From positions 1-64,000 of the forward strand of contig JAMOTM010000077.1 in NCBI GenBank assembly GCA_027002265.1: a stretch of 64,000 nt of DNA. The letters are read 5' to 3'. Made by a program: the position numbers and the translations under genes. This document shows positions 7,745 to 16,746 of the stretch, piece by piece (the stretch's first letter is position 1; each line of letters starts with the position of its first letter). The notes below the pieces were generated by a model. It saw only the letters and a list, made by a program, of their open reading frames with translations. It was not told the DNA's origin and searched no databases. Origin of the DNA: Aquificota bacterium. Lineage in GTDB: Bacteria; Aquificota; Aquificia; Desulfurobacteriales; DQVG01.

Positions 7745-8197
7745 TTAATTTTTTGAAGATTTTTCTTTTTCTATATAATTTTTAAGTATTTCTTTTACTT
7801 TTTCCGGAGTTAGATTTCCATGAATATCATCATTTATTAAAATCACAGGTGCTAAGGAGCAAAGACCTAAACAAGAAGATTTTTCTAAATAAAAAAGCCC
7901 ATCTTTAGTGGTTTCTCCAAAATCTATATTTAGAAATTCTTTTATTGCTTCTATAACTTTTTCAGCCCCTTCCATGTGACAGGCTAGATTTTCACAAACT
8001 CTTATAATGTATTTTGCTCGTGGTTTTAAGGAAAGACGTGGGTAAAATGAAGCTACCGAGTAAACTTGGGGGATAGGTCTTTTATGCTTTTTTGCTATTT
8101 TTTTTAAAGTTTTTGGAGGTAGATACTTTTGAGGATGCTTATTTTGTTCATCTAGAAGATCTTCAATTAAGGATTTTTGAAAAAATTTTTCTTTCAT
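7745..8197 (-). CDS. hydC: NuoE-like [2Fe-2S] subunit HydC of [FeFe] hydrogenase
   Basis: Thioredoxin-fold [2Fe-2S] electron-transfer subunit of the hydrogenase, 150 residues. The four ligands follow the NuoE pattern CENLACHMEGA and SCLGLCSLAP (C68, C73, C109, C113). An upstream in-frame TTG at 8215 would add six residues but would place the start inside the ribosome site. GGAGG at about 8209-8213 lies 11 nt before the ATG at 8197, which I take as the start. A TTG at 8200 is the alternative. First gene of the hydCBA operon; hydB follows after 30 bp. Confidence 0.93.
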   Translation of the reverse strand: MKEKFFQKSLIEDLLDEQNKHPQKYLPPKTLKKIAKKHKRPIPQVYSVASFYPRLSLKPRAKYIIRVCENLACHMEGAEKVIEAIKEFLNIDFGETTKDGLFYLEKSSCLGLCSLAPVILINDDIHGNLTPEKVKEILKNYIEKEKSSKN

Positions 8198-8337
8198 CAA
8201 TTTATAAACCTCCAAGATCTTGGTATGAGAAATTTAACTTGTAAAAAAATTGTAACAAATTTTAGGAAATTTTTGATAATAGATATAAAAGGAAAAGTGG
8301 AAACTGGAGGGATAGTTAAGTTGAGAGTAAAAGAGAG

Positions 8338-8354
8338 GGGGCCAAGAAAGCCCC
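8338..8354 (-). terminator. Probable intrinsic terminator after the FBP aldolase/phosphatase gene
   Basis: On the minus strand GGGGC-TTTCTTG-GCCCC forms a 5-bp GC stem, followed by a CTCTCTTTTA tail. It starts 5 nt after the stop codon. The uridine tract is imperfect, so strength is uncertain. Confidence 0.55.
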
Positions 8355-8359
8355 AAAAG

Positions 8360-9463
8360 TTATTCCTCTACTTCAACCCATTTGTCTTTTAATTTTTCTA
8401 GAACTTGAGGTAAAGTTGTGTATTCCATTTCCTCAAGAGGTAATCTATGAGGTTCAAATGGACCATGTCTTCTAATATAGTCTGCGATTTCATTACATTT
8501 TTGTCTTACTCTATCAAAAGCTACATCTTCAAAGAAGTCTACAGGACCTACAAGCTCACCATTTGCAATTTGGAATCCAAGAGCTACTACTCTTGGAGGT
8601 CCATCAAATCTAGATGGAGTAGCTTGGTCTAAGGAAACTGGCATAATAGGTCCATAGTGGGAACCTCTCATCCATCCTTCAACAAGATGAGAATATGTAA
8701 ATGGTTCTAAAGCTTCTCCTACTGCAGGAAAACCACTTTGACATCTAACAATTAAAACTGGGTCATCTTTTCCAACATAATGCCCAGCAATCATATTAAC
8801 TTTTTCAACAGATGCTACTGCTGCAATTTCATTATCTCTTCTTCTATAAACTCTTTTTATAATAAATCTAGAAGATGCTCCAATTAAAAGTAAAATATCA
8901 TAAAGATCTTCTGGAGCATTAAGTTTAATCATCTTATTTTCTTTAATGTCTAAAATTTCAAAAGTAAATCCTGGTCTCATAGAAGGGTCAATAACAAGAC
9001 CTGGAGTATTAAATGGATCTGCAAACATTTTATATAAAGGTAAATTCCATGCAGAAGGAGCAGTTTTATCTGCTACGAAAACAATAATAGGTTCACTTTT
9101 TCTTTCTTCGAATTCCATTTCTGCAACGCCAGGTCCCATTCCTTTAACATTTCCGGAGAAAGTGTCTGCTAAAAGGTCTTGACCAGCTCCATAAAGTTTT
9201 AGTTCTTTTGCTCTTTCAGTACATTTGTTAAATACATCCCAAGCAAGTTTATGAACTTCTTCATTATTTACTCCTTTGTCATGAGTCATAATAAGATCTA
9301 AATCATCTCCACACCAAGCTACGAAATAGTCTTTAATAATTCCCTTTTCTTTAGCTTCCTCGAGCATTTCGTCTGCAATTTCAATTAAATCTGGGTGCAT
9401 GTTAGAATGTCCACACCATCCACCAATGTCAGCTTTTATTACGCTAACTGTAACTTTTGCCAT
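8360..9463 (-). CDS. fbp: Fructose-1,6-bisphosphate aldolase/phosphatase (class V FBPase)
   Basis: Bifunctional gluconeogenic enzyme that condenses triose phosphates to fructose 1,6-bisphosphate and dephosphorylates it in one active site. It is found mainly in archaea and deep-branching thermophilic bacteria. The opening KADIGGWCGHS carries metal/substrate residues (D12, H19), DDLDL lies at 53-57, and YVGK supplies Y229 and K232. These are the tyrosine and Schiff-base lysine known from the Sulfolobus tokodaii enzyme, at identical numbering. A strong GGAGG precedes the ATG. It is a single gene in tandem with the hyd operon. The length of 367 residues is typical. Confidence 0.95.
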   Translation of the reverse strand: MAKVTVSVIKADIGGWCGHSNMHPDLIEIADEMLEEAKEKGIIKDYFVAWCGDDLDLIMTHDKGVNNEEVHKLAWDVFNKCTERAKELKLYGAGQDLLADTFSGNVKGMGPGVAEMEFEERKSEPIIVFVADKTAPSAWNLPLYKMFADPFNTPGLVIDPSMRPGFTFEILDIKENKMIKLNAPEDLYDILLLIGASSRFIIKRVYRRRDNEIAAVASVEKVNMIAGHYVGKDDPVLIVRCQSGFPAVGEALEPFTYSHLVEGWMRGSHYGPIMPVSLDQATPSRFDGPPRVVALGFQIANGELVGPVDFFEDVAFDRVRQKCNEIADYIRRHGPFEPHRLPLEEMEYTTLPQVLEKLKDKWVEVEE

Positions 9464-9559
9464 AATTAAGTAACCTCCTTATAATATTTCTGGTAGGTAT
9501 ATTTTAAATTATAATTAAAGAATTTACAGAAGAAAAAAAATTATCCAAGGAGGTAATTT

Positions 9560-9796
9560 TTGAAAGATTATTTTGCAAATATTCTTATATTTTTGGGATT
9601 AATTTTTTTATTTATTGGATTATTTTTTAAAATCTTTCCTTTCTTTGGAAAATTACCTGGCGATATTAGTATAAAAGGGAAAAATTATGCAATTTATATA
9701 CCTCTAGCTTCAAGTATACTTTTAAGTATATTTTTAACTTTAATTTTAAATTTGATATTTTATTTTTTTAAAAAAATAAATATGAAAAGAATCTAA
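9560..9796 (+). CDS. DUF2905 family small membrane protein
   Basis: 78 residues with two hydrophobic spans (about 8-27 and 49-71) separated by the characteristic loop GKLPGDISIKGKN, which marks the DUF2905 family of unknown function. The start is TTG, placed by an AAGGAGG ribosome site 6 nt upstream. The family occurs in many thermophilic and Gram-negative bacteria. It is followed after 24 bp by the alcohol dehydrogenase gene and is probably in the same transcript. Confidence 0.82.
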   Translation: MKDYFANILIFLGLIFLFIGLFFKIFPFFGKLPGDISIKGKNYAIYIPLASSILLSIFLTLILNLIFYFFKKINMKRI

Positions 9797-9820
9797 AATC
9801 TTTACATGGAGGCTTAAAAA

Positions 9821-10957
9821 ATGTTTTTTGAGTATTATTTGCCTACTAAAGTGGTTTTTAATAAAAAGGAAAAAGCTTTAGGTGCTTTAAAAAAGGAAAA
9901 AAATAATTTTAATCTTTCAAAAGTAGCTTTCTTTGTATCAAAAAGTTCCAAAAAATATGGATATTTTGAGGATATTTTTAATGTTTTAAAACCTAAAAAT
10001 TATCTTGTTTTGAATAATCTACCAACCGAACCTACGGAAGAAGACCTAGAAAAGATATATTTAGATTTAAAAGATAAAAATATAAGTCTTATAGTTGCTA
10101 TAGGAGGAGGATCTGTTTTAGATATTGCAAAAGCTATAGGGATTTTGTTAAAAAATCCTTTAAAAGATATAAAAAGAGCATTTTTAATGATAGATATGTT
10201 TAAAAATGAAGCTTTAGATATGATTGGTATTCCTACAACTGCGGGTTCAGGTTCAGAAGTAACTCCTTATAGTGTTTTTAAAGTTAAAGCTCTAAAAAGT
10301 AAGTCTCCCATTGTTTCCAGAAAAGGATTTTATAAACTGGCTTTAGTTATCCCAGAATATACTTATACTATGCCAGAAAAAGTGGCTTTATACTCTGGCA
10401 TAGATGCCTTTAGTCATTTATTAGAAAGTTATTTATCCTTAAGAAGCTTTGAAATTAGTGAATTTTTCAGCACTCAAGGAATTAGAACTTTTTTTAAAAA
10501 TATTTCAAAAACTCTAAACTCTGCAAATACAGTTGCGAGAGATAATATGGTAAAAGCTTCCTTATATGGGGGAATAGCTATTACCTTAGCTGGGGCAGGT
10601 TTAATGCATATTTTAGGTCATATAATAGGTTACTATAAGTCCTTATCTCATGGCCATACTTTAGCTTTAGTTATGCCAGAAGTTATAAGATTTTATGGAA
10701 CAAGTATTTATGATAAATTAAAAACTTTTGAAGATATATTAAATAAAAAAAATCTTAGTCCACTAGAGTATGTAAATTATTTTGCAGATTACTTGAAAAA
10801 TCTTTTTTATGAGGATTTAGGAGTTGAAAGAATAAAATTTTCTGAAGAAGATATAAAACTTTTTTTAGAATCTTTAAAAGGTAAGGAAAAATTATTTTTA
10901 AAACTTCCTAAAATTCCAAAAAAAGAAGATATTGTGAAAATTTTTGAAAATATATAG
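9821..10957 (+). CDS. Iron-containing alcohol dehydrogenase
   Basis: Group III NAD(P)-dependent alcohol dehydrogenase, 378 residues. The Rossmann-type N-terminal half includes the nucleotide loop IVAIGGGSVLDIAKAIG and PTTAGSGSEVT. Metal ligands are expected in GIDAFSHLLESYLS (Asp, His), HILGHIIG (His) and SHGHTLALVMP (His). The substrate is not predictable from the sequence. It could be a primary alcohol, butanol-type or glycerol-like dehydrogenase. It lies 10 bp upstream of bioD, so aldehyde/alcohol metabolism and biotin supply are probably co-transcribed. Confidence 0.9.
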   Translation: MFFEYYLPTKVVFNKKEKALGALKKEKNNFNLSKVAFFVSKSSKKYGYFEDIFNVLKPKNYLVLNNLPTEPTEEDLEKIYLDLKDKNISLIVAIGGGSVLDIAKAIGILLKNPLKDIKRAFLMIDMFKNEALDMIGIPTTAGSGSEVTPYSVFKVKALKSKSPIVSRKGFYKLALVIPEYTYTMPEKVALYSGIDAFSHLLESYLSLRSFEISEFFSTQGIRTFFKNISKTLNSANTVARDNMVKASLYGGIAITLAGAGLMHILGHIIGYYKSLSHGHTLALVMPEVIRFYGTSIYDKLKTFEDILNKKNLSPLEYVNYFADYLKNLFYEDLGVERIKFSEEDIKLFLESLKGKEKLFLKLPKIPKKEDIVKIFENI

Positions 10958-10967
10958 AGGGTAAAAT

Positions 10968-11621
10968 ATGAAAAATATTATATTTGTAACTGGAACAAAT
11001 ACTGGAGTGGGAAAAACTTTTTTTATTTGTAATCTTTTAAAAAGGTTATATGAAAAATATCCAAAATTAAAGAAAAAAGTTATAGGTTATAAACTAATAG
11101 AAACTGGAGTAAGATTATATCCTGAGGATGCTTTAAGAATTTCTAAAATTAATGGATTTTATATTCCCCCTCTCTACACCTTTATTTATCCTTTAGCTCC
11201 TTTTGACGCTGCAAATTTAGAAAAAAGAACTATAAAGAAAGAAAAAGTTATAGAAAAGTTAAAGGAACTATCAAAAAAATTTGACTTAGTTTTTATTGAA
11301 GGAGCGGGCGGTATAGAAGTCCCTATTTTTCCATTTTATACTTTCTTGGATTTAGTTAAGGAGTTGAATTTAAAAACTATTTTAGTTTCTGAAAATAAAC
11401 TTGGAACTATAAACAATACTCTTCTTAGCGCGAAAGTATTAAAGGATAATCTTTTTGCAATATATTTAAATACAAGAAAAGATGAACAAGATATCTCGCA
11501 ACAAGTTAATTTAAGAACTTTAAATTTATATCTTAGAAAGAAATATATGATAAATGCTTTTGTTACAGATAGCATAGATTATATAATTGACCGTATAATT
11601 TCAAATTTTAGTTTTCAATAA
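10968..11621 (+). CDS. bioD: Dethiobiotin synthetase BioD
   Basis: ATP-dependent carboxylation of diaminopelargonate to dethiobiotin, the penultimate step of biotin synthesis. The P-loop GTNTGVGKT is at residues 9-17. The substrate lysine region YKLIETGV (usual KPxxTG) is diverged, and the GEGAGG-type motif appears as IEGAGGIEVPI. At 217 residues the length is typical. No bioA, bioB or bioF gene is in the window. The gene is directly followed by accB, the protein that receives the biotin. Confidence 0.88.
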   Translation: MKNIIFVTGTNTGVGKTFFICNLLKRLYEKYPKLKKKVIGYKLIETGVRLYPEDALRISKINGFYIPPLYTFIYPLAPFDAANLEKRTIKKEKVIEKLKELSKKFDLVFIEGAGGIEVPIFPFYTFLDLVKELNLKTILVSENKLGTINNTLLSAKVLKDNLFAIYLNTRKDEQDISQQVNLRTLNLYLRKKYMINAFVTDSIDYIIDRIISNFSFQ

Positions 11622-11651
11622 AACTTGTATTTATATAAAAGGGGAGGTATT

Positions 11652-12137
11652 ATGGAACTTAAAGATATTTATGAGTTTATATCTAAACTTTCAAAATCTA
11701 ATGTAAAAGAAGTTAAGTTAGAGCTACCTGATTTTAAATTAAAGGTGGAATTCAAAGAAGATTATATAAAGTTAAAAACCAAAGATAATAATTTTGAAAA
11801 ATCAATTGCAGAAGAAAACTTAGAATTAGTTGAAATTAAAAATGAAGATATTCAAAATAAAACAGAAGAAAGTAAAAATTATCACGTTATAAAATCTCCT
11901 ATGGTAGGAACATTTTATAGAAAACCTTCTCCAGATGCAGAACCCTTTGTAAAAGAAGGGGATATAGTTAAAAAGGGTCAAACTTTAGCTTTAATAGAGG
12001 CTTTAAAAGTTTTTAATGAGATAGAAAGTGATATAGATGGAAAAATAGTTAAAATACTTGTTGAAGATGGCTCTCCGGTAGAGTACGGTCAAGAACTTTT
12101 TTATATTGAACCTTTAAATAAACCTTTAAAAGTTTAA
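11652..12137 (+). CDS. accB: Biotin carboxyl carrier protein AccB
   Basis: Biotinylated carrier subunit of acetyl-CoA (or another acyl-CoA/oxoacid) carboxylase, 161 residues. It has an N-terminal helical domain, an acidic linker (about 55-85) and the biotinyl domain with [13 protein letters not shown] and EALKVFNEI. The biotinylated lysine is K119, in ALKV instead of the usual AMKM/AMKL. An upstream in-frame TTG at 11625 is unlikely because GGGGAGG lies just before the ATG chosen here. It sits immediately after bioD. The carboxylase AccC is not in the window. Confidence 0.9.
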   Translation: MELKDIYEFISKLSKSNVKEVKLELPDFKLKVEFKEDYIKLKTKDNNFEKSIAEENLELVEIKNEDIQNKTEESKNYHVIKSPMVGTFYRKPSPDAEPFVKEGDIVKKGQTLALIEALKVFNEIESDIDGKIVKILVEDGSPVEYGQELFYIEPLNKPLKV

Positions 12138-12154
12138 AAAGGAGCTAAAGTTAA

Positions 12155-13243
12155 ATGAAAATTGCTATATTTACAGATTCTTTTAGAGATGACTTGGGTG
12201 GGGGAAGCAAGGTTGCTATTGATTTGGCTTCTGGTTTGATGGAAAAAGGGCATGATATACTTATAGTTACTGGAAAACATGTTGGGGATTTAAGTAAAAG
12301 GTTTAATATTTTCAATTTGCCGAGTATAAAATATCCTTTATATAATAACGCAGAAATGATACTACCAAGTCTAAGTCTTATAGAAACCTTAAAAAATTTT
12401 CAACCTGATATCATTCATTATCATGATCCTTTTTTAGCTAGTATAATGGCTTTAATGGTATCCAAATATTTTAAAAAAAAAGTAGTTGGTACTATTCATG
12501 TAGATCCAAAACATGTATCTGAATACTCTGTAAAGATTGATAATGGTGTTCTTGCAAAAGCCTTGGTAGGTTTTGTAAGTAGGTTTTCTGATGCTCTTAT
12601 TTTTGTTTCACGCTATCAAAGAAAGGTTTATGCTTCATATCTAAAAAGGAAAGGATTTTATAGAGTTATATATCCTGGGATTCCTGATTATTTTTTTCTA
12701 AATGACACTCCTGTTTTTGGAAAAAGGATTATTACTGTCTCTAGATTAGCTTCAGAAAAAAATCTAAAGTTTGCTTTTAAAGTAATGTCTTTAGTTCAGA
12801 AAGAAATAAAGGTGGAATATATAGTTGTTGGAGATGGTCCTGAAAGAGAAAATTTAAAAAATTATGCCAAAAAAGTAGGTTTAGATGTAAAATTTTTGGG
12901 GAATATAAAAAGGGAAAAGTTACCCGAGCTTTATAAAAGTTCTTCTTTATTCTTTTTACCATCTAAAACGGAAACTTTTGGGCTCGTTTTTGCGGAAGCT
13001 ATGGCATGTGGACTTCCAATAGTAGCCTTGAACGCTGGTGCAGCTCCAGAAGTTGTAAAAGATGCTGGATTTATTTGCAAAGAAAATGAAATAGAAGTAA
13101 AAAATGCTATAATTAAACTATTAAATAATAAATCTCTTTGGGAAAATAAAGTAAGTAAAGCTAAATTACGTTCAAGAAAATTTAAAATGGATGTATTTAT
13201 AGAAAATCATATAAAATTATATAAATTATTAGCTTATAATTAG
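12155..13243 (+). CDS. GT4-family glycosyltransferase
   Basis: Retaining GT-B fold glycosyltransferase of 362 residues. The N-terminal Rossmann domain opens with IAIFTDSFRDDLGGGSKVA. The C-terminal domain has VVGDGPEREN and the nucleotide-sugar motif ETFGLVFAEAMACGLPIV (E-x7-E). It probably acts in the cytoplasm on glycolipid or cell-surface polysaccharide. Donor and acceptor cannot be predicted. It follows accB by 17 bp with a ribosome site AAGGAG, so it may belong to the same transcript. Confidence 0.85.
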   Translation: MKIAIFTDSFRDDLGGGSKVAIDLASGLMEKGHDILIVTGKHVGDLSKRFNIFNLPSIKYPLYNNAEMILPSLSLIETLKNFQPDIIHYHDPFLASIMALMVSKYFKKKVVGTIHVDPKHVSEYSVKIDNGVLAKALVGFVSRFSDALIFVSRYQRKVYASYLKRKGFYRVIYPGIPDYFFLNDTPVFGKRIITVSRLASEKNLKFAFKVMSLVQKEIKVEYIVVGDGPERENLKNYAKKVGLDVKFLGNIKREKLPELYKSSSLFFLPSKTETFGLVFAEAMACGLPIVALNAGAAPEVVKDAGFICKENEIEVKNAIIKLLNNKSLWENKVSKAKLRSRKFKMDVFIENHIKLYKLLAYN

Positions 13244-13279
13244 ATTTTATATTAGTTATTTTGCACAGTAGAGGATATT

Positions 13280-14605
13280 ATGATCGTATTTCAAAATACC
13301 ATAGATATTTCTAAATTCTTACTTGCCATATCTTCTATGTCTGGTCTTGTAGATCCGGATATAACTGACCATAATTACAGAGTTGCATTTTTATCTTATT
13401 TAATTGCAAGGGAAATTAGTTATTCTAATGAATTTTTATATAACACGATTGTTGCAGCTCTTTTACATGATATTGGACTTTTACTTTTTCACCACAAGGA
13501 AGATCTCTATCTAGTAAAACAACCTAATGGTGAAGAAATTAAAAGAATTCATCTTCATGCAGAGTTGGGTTATGAACTTTTAAGAAATTTGGCTCCTTTA
13601 AGTAAAGTTGCTCGCATTATAAGATACCATCATTATACTTACCCGGAAATAATAAAATTAAAAGCTCCTTTTGCTTCATCAATTATTCATTTAGCCGATC
13701 GCTTAGATGTATTTTTAGCAACAAGAGTAGATTTTTGTAAACCTTATTATGAAAATTATTCTAAATATATTTTTCTTCAAAAAGAAGCAAAAGAATATTT
13801 GCAAAGAATAAAAAAATATTTTCACCCTAAATCTGTAGATATTTTAATAGAAAAAATTCTTCCAAAAGAGGCCTTTTGGTTTGAATATCTAAATTCAAGT
13901 AATATTAAAGAAACTTTATGTGATCTTTTAAAAAATTTTGAAGTAAAATTACCTTTAGAGCTTTTCGAAGATATGGCCCACGTTTTAGCTTATATAATAG
14001 ACTTTAAAAGTCCCTTTACCGCAACTCACTCTTCTGGAGTAGCTCAAACTGCAGCTTCACTAGCAGGTCTTATGCATTTTACATCTCCAGATATAAAAAA
14101 AATGAAAATAGCTGGTCTTTTACATGATATTGGAAAGGTAGCAATTCCATTAGAAATACTTGAAAAACCAGGAAGATTAAATGAGGAAGAAATAGGAGTT
14201 ATGCGCTCTCATGTGTATTTTACTTATAAAATATTAAAAAAATTAAATATAGACCCAGATATTATTGAGTGGGCTTCATTCCATCATGAACATTTAGATG
14301 GAAATGGATATCCATTTAAATTAAATGCAAAATACTTATCTTTAGGTTCAAGAATAATGAGTGTTGCAGATATATTTACAGCTTTAATGGAAAAAAGACC
14401 TTATAAAAAAGAACTTTCTACAAAGGAAGCTTTAGAAATTATTGAAAAAATGGTTGAAAGCAAAAAGCTTTGTAAGAGAGTAGTAGAGGTGTTAAAAAAT
14501 AAAATAGATATAGTAGATAAACAAAGAAAAGAAGCTCAAGAGCGAGCTAGAAGAATGTACGATAGGCTAAGAAGTGTTGCTGATAAATTTTTAGTAAAAA
14601 ATTAA
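13280..14605 (+). CDS. Tandem HD / HD-GYP domain protein, probable cyclic-di-GMP phosphodiesterase
   Basis: Two HD modules in 441 residues, no membrane segment. The first (about 35-155) has LLHDIGLLLFHH and RYHHYTYP but lacks the GYP signature. The second (about 230-400) is a full HD-GYP domain: LLHDIGKVAIP (around 281), HHEHLDGNGYP (around 335) and DIFTALMEKRPYKK (around 363-376). HD-GYP proteins hydrolyse cyclic-di-GMP to GMP. No receiver or sensor domain is attached, so the degenerate first HD may be regulatory. Single gene between a glycosyltransferase and hisA (convergent). Confidence 0.88.
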   Translation: MIVFQNTIDISKFLLAISSMSGLVDPDITDHNYRVAFLSYLIAREISYSNEFLYNTIVAALLHDIGLLLFHHKEDLYLVKQPNGEEIKRIHLHAELGYELLRNLAPLSKVARIIRYHHYTYPEIIKLKAPFASSIIHLADRLDVFLATRVDFCKPYYENYSKYIFLQKEAKEYLQRIKKYFHPKSVDILIEKILPKEAFWFEYLNSSNIKETLCDLLKNFEVKLPLELFEDMAHVLAYIIDFKSPFTATHSSGVAQTAASLAGLMHFTSPDIKKMKIAGLLHDIGKVAIPLEILEKPGRLNEEEIGVMRSHVYFTYKILKKLNIDPDIIEWASFHHEHLDGNGYPFKLNAKYLSLGSRIMSVADIFTALMEKRPYKKELSTKEALEIIEKMVESKKLCKRVVEVLKNKIDIVDKQRKEAQERARRMYDRLRSVADKFLVKN

Positions 14606-14650
14606 TTTATATTTCATTTAATCTTTTGACATTCAGGTTTTTTCTACAAC

Positions 14651-15373
14651 TTACATTAATTTTTTAAGATTCTCCAAATTGATTTTTCCTTCATAAATAG
14701 CTTTACCTAAAACTACACCTTTAACGTTTTTGATAGTTTTTAACTTTTTTATATCTTCGATACAAGATACTCCACCTGAGGCTATAACGGGAAGATTCAC
14801 TTGAGAGGAAAATTTTTTTATACTTTCAAAATTAGGACCTTTTAAGGTACCATCTTTTGAAATATCTGTAAAAAGATATCCCCACAAATAATTTACGTAA
14901 TCTTTTTCCCAAATTTTTGCAAAATTTACAGCATCTAAACTTTCTATATTTTCCCATCCCGAGGTTGTTACTTTAAAATCTTTTGTATCTACAGCTAAAA
15001 CAACTTTTTTAGGAAATTCTAAAAGACATTTTTCAAATTCCTTTTTGTTTTTTACAGCCATAGTTCCTATAACAACTCGCTCTACCCCAAGATTTAAAGT
15101 ATTTTTCACAATTTCAAAATTTCTTAATCCTCCTCCAAATTCAACTTTCATATCTAAATTTAGAATTTTTTCTAAAATCTTATAGTTTTTAGGTTTTCCT
15201 TCAAAAGCACCATCTAAATCTACTACATGTAAAAAGTTAAAACCTTTGTCTTTAAACATTTTTGCAACATCTACCGGATTTTCATAATAAACTTTACTTA
15301 ACTCTTTTTTTCCTTGATAAAGCCTAACACATTTTCCATCTTTGATATCTATAGCTGGTAAAATTTCAAACAT
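14651..15373 (-). CDS. hisA: HisA, ProFAR isomerase of histidine synthesis
   Basis: (beta/alpha)8 isomerase, 240 residues, histidine pathway. The general base is the aspartate of ILPAIDIKDGKCVRL and the second catalytic aspartate is in FTDISKDGTLKGPN. Phosphate-binding glycines are in FGGGLRN and ASGGVS. It is a lone gene; other histidine genes in the window (hisZ, hisE) are in separate units, so the pathway is dispersed. TrpF (37.9 kb) is encoded separately, so this is unlikely to be a bifunctional PriA. Confidence 0.94.
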   Translation of the reverse strand: MFEILPAIDIKDGKCVRLYQGKKELSKVYYENPVDVAKMFKDKGFNFLHVVDLDGAFEGKPKNYKILEKILNLDMKVEFGGGLRNFEIVKNTLNLGVERVVIGTMAVKNKKEFEKCLLEFPKKVVLAVDTKDFKVTTSGWENIESLDAVNFAKIWEKDYVNYLWGYLFTDISKDGTLKGPNFESIKKFSSQVNLPVIASGGVSCIEDIKKLKTIKNVKGVVLGKAIYEGKINLENLKKLM

Positions 15374-15480
15374 TTTAAACCCCGTAATAACTTTATGATA
15401 AAATTTTGCTTAAAATTTATTAAAGGATATTTTAAAAAATTTTTTATATTTTATAAACAATTGAAGGGGGAAGTATAAAA

Positions 15481-16746
15481 ATGGGAATGACTATAGCCCA
15501 AAAGATACTTGCAAAGGCAGCTGGAAAAGATCACGTAAATGTTGGAGAGCTTGTAGTTTGTAGAGTAGATTTTTGTTTAGCAAATGATATAACAGCGCCA
15601 ATTGCAATTAAGGAATTTGAAAAATTAGGTGTAGATGTTTTTGATAAAGAAAGAATTGCTTTAGTTCCAGATCATTTTACTCCTAATAAAGATATTAAAG
15701 CTGCTGAGCAATGTAAACTTGTTAGAGAATTTGCCAGAAAATATAATATAAAGTATTATTTTGAGCAAGGAAAATGTGGTATAGAACATGTCCTTTTACC
15801 TGAAGAAGGTTTAGCTTTACCAGGGGAAGTAATTATTGGAGCAGATTCTCACACCTGTACTTATGGAGCTCTTGGAGCTTTTGCTACGGGTGTAGGTTCT
15901 ACAGATATGGCTTACGCTTGGGCTACTGGAGAAGTTTGGTTTAGAGTTCCATCTACTATAAAGTTTTATTATTATGGAAAAAGAAAAAAATGGGTAACTT
16001 CTAAAGATTATATTTTATATGTTATTGGGAAAATAGGAGTAGATGGTGCGCTTTATAAAGTTATGGAGCATACAGGACCTGCTATTGAAGAGCTTTCTAT
16101 GGATGAGAGATTTACAATTTCAAATATGGCAATAGAGGCAGGTGCTAAAGCTGGAATTATTCCACCAGATGAAAAAACTTTAGAATATGTTAAATTTAGA
16201 GCTAAAAGACCTTATACTGTATTTACAAGTGATGAAGATGCGCCTTATGATGATGTAATAGAAATAGATGTTTCTAAAATTGATCCAATTGTAGCTTGTC
16301 CTCATTTACCTTCTAATGTAAAACCAGCAAAGGATCTTACAGATATTACTATAGATCAAGTTGTTATTGGTTCTTGTACCAATGGAAGAATTGAAGATTT
16401 AAGATTAGCTGCAAAAATATTAAAAGGTAAAAAAGTTCATCCGTATGTAAGATGTTTAATATTCCCAGGAACTTGGAATGTATACAAGCAAGCTAAGGAA
16501 GAAGGTCTTTTAGATATCTTCTTAGAAGCAAATTGTGTAATTTGTCCACCTACTTGTGGACCTTGTCTTGGTGGACATATGGGAGTTTTAGCTTCTGGAG
16601 AAAGAGCTGTAGCAACTACTAATAGAAACTTTAGAGGTAGAATGGGACATCCAGATAGTGAAGTATACCTTGCGTCTCCTGCAGTTGCGGCTGCATCTGC
16701 GGTTTTAGGAAGAATTGCAGATCCTGAAGAAGTTGCAGGTAAGTAA
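15481..16746 (+). CDS. leuC: 3-isopropylmalate dehydratase large subunit (LeuC, type II/homoaconitase-like)
   Basis: Aconitase-superfamily large subunit, 421 residues, the short form found in archaea and many thermophiles. Signature stretches are [29 protein letters not shown] and [14 protein letters not shown], which carry the three [4Fe-4S] cysteines. The small subunit (leuD) is not next to it. The following gene starts at the last base of the leuC stop codon. It could instead act on homoaconitate or methylmalate-type substrates; leucine synthesis is the default reading. Confidence 0.9.
   Translation: MGMTIAQKILAKAAGKDHVNVGELVVCRVDFCLANDITAPIAIKEFEKLGVDVFDKERIALVPDHFTPNKDIKAAEQCKLVREFARKYNIKYYFEQGKCGIEHVLLPEEGLALPGEVIIGADSHTCTYGALGAFATGVGSTDMAYAWATGEVWFRVPSTIKFYYYGKRKKWVTSKDYILYVIGKIGVDGALYKVMEHTGPAIEELSMDERFTISNMAIEAGAKAGIIPPDEKTLEYVKFRAKRPYTVFTSDEDAPYDDVIEIDVSKIDPIVACPHLPSNVKPAKDLTDITIDQVVIGSCTNGRIEDLRLAAKILKGKKVHPYVRCLIFPGTWNVYKQAKEEGLLDIFLEANCVICPPTCGPCLGGHMGVLASGERAVATTNRNFRGRMGHPDSEVYLASPAVAAASAVLGRIADPEEVAGK

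Noticed and set aside
8198-8215. Six-codon N-terminal extension of hydC from a TTG
   Set aside because: This TTG would lie within the GGAGG ribosome site that serves the ATG at 8197.
8177-8392. Plus-strand reading frame of 71 codons between hydC and fbp
   Set aside because: It overlaps hydC and fbp ends on the other strand, its composition is not protein-like, and there is no ribosome site.
11625-11651. Nine-codon N-terminal extension of accB from a TTG
   Set aside because: It would translate the GGGGAGG ribosome site of the ATG at 11652.
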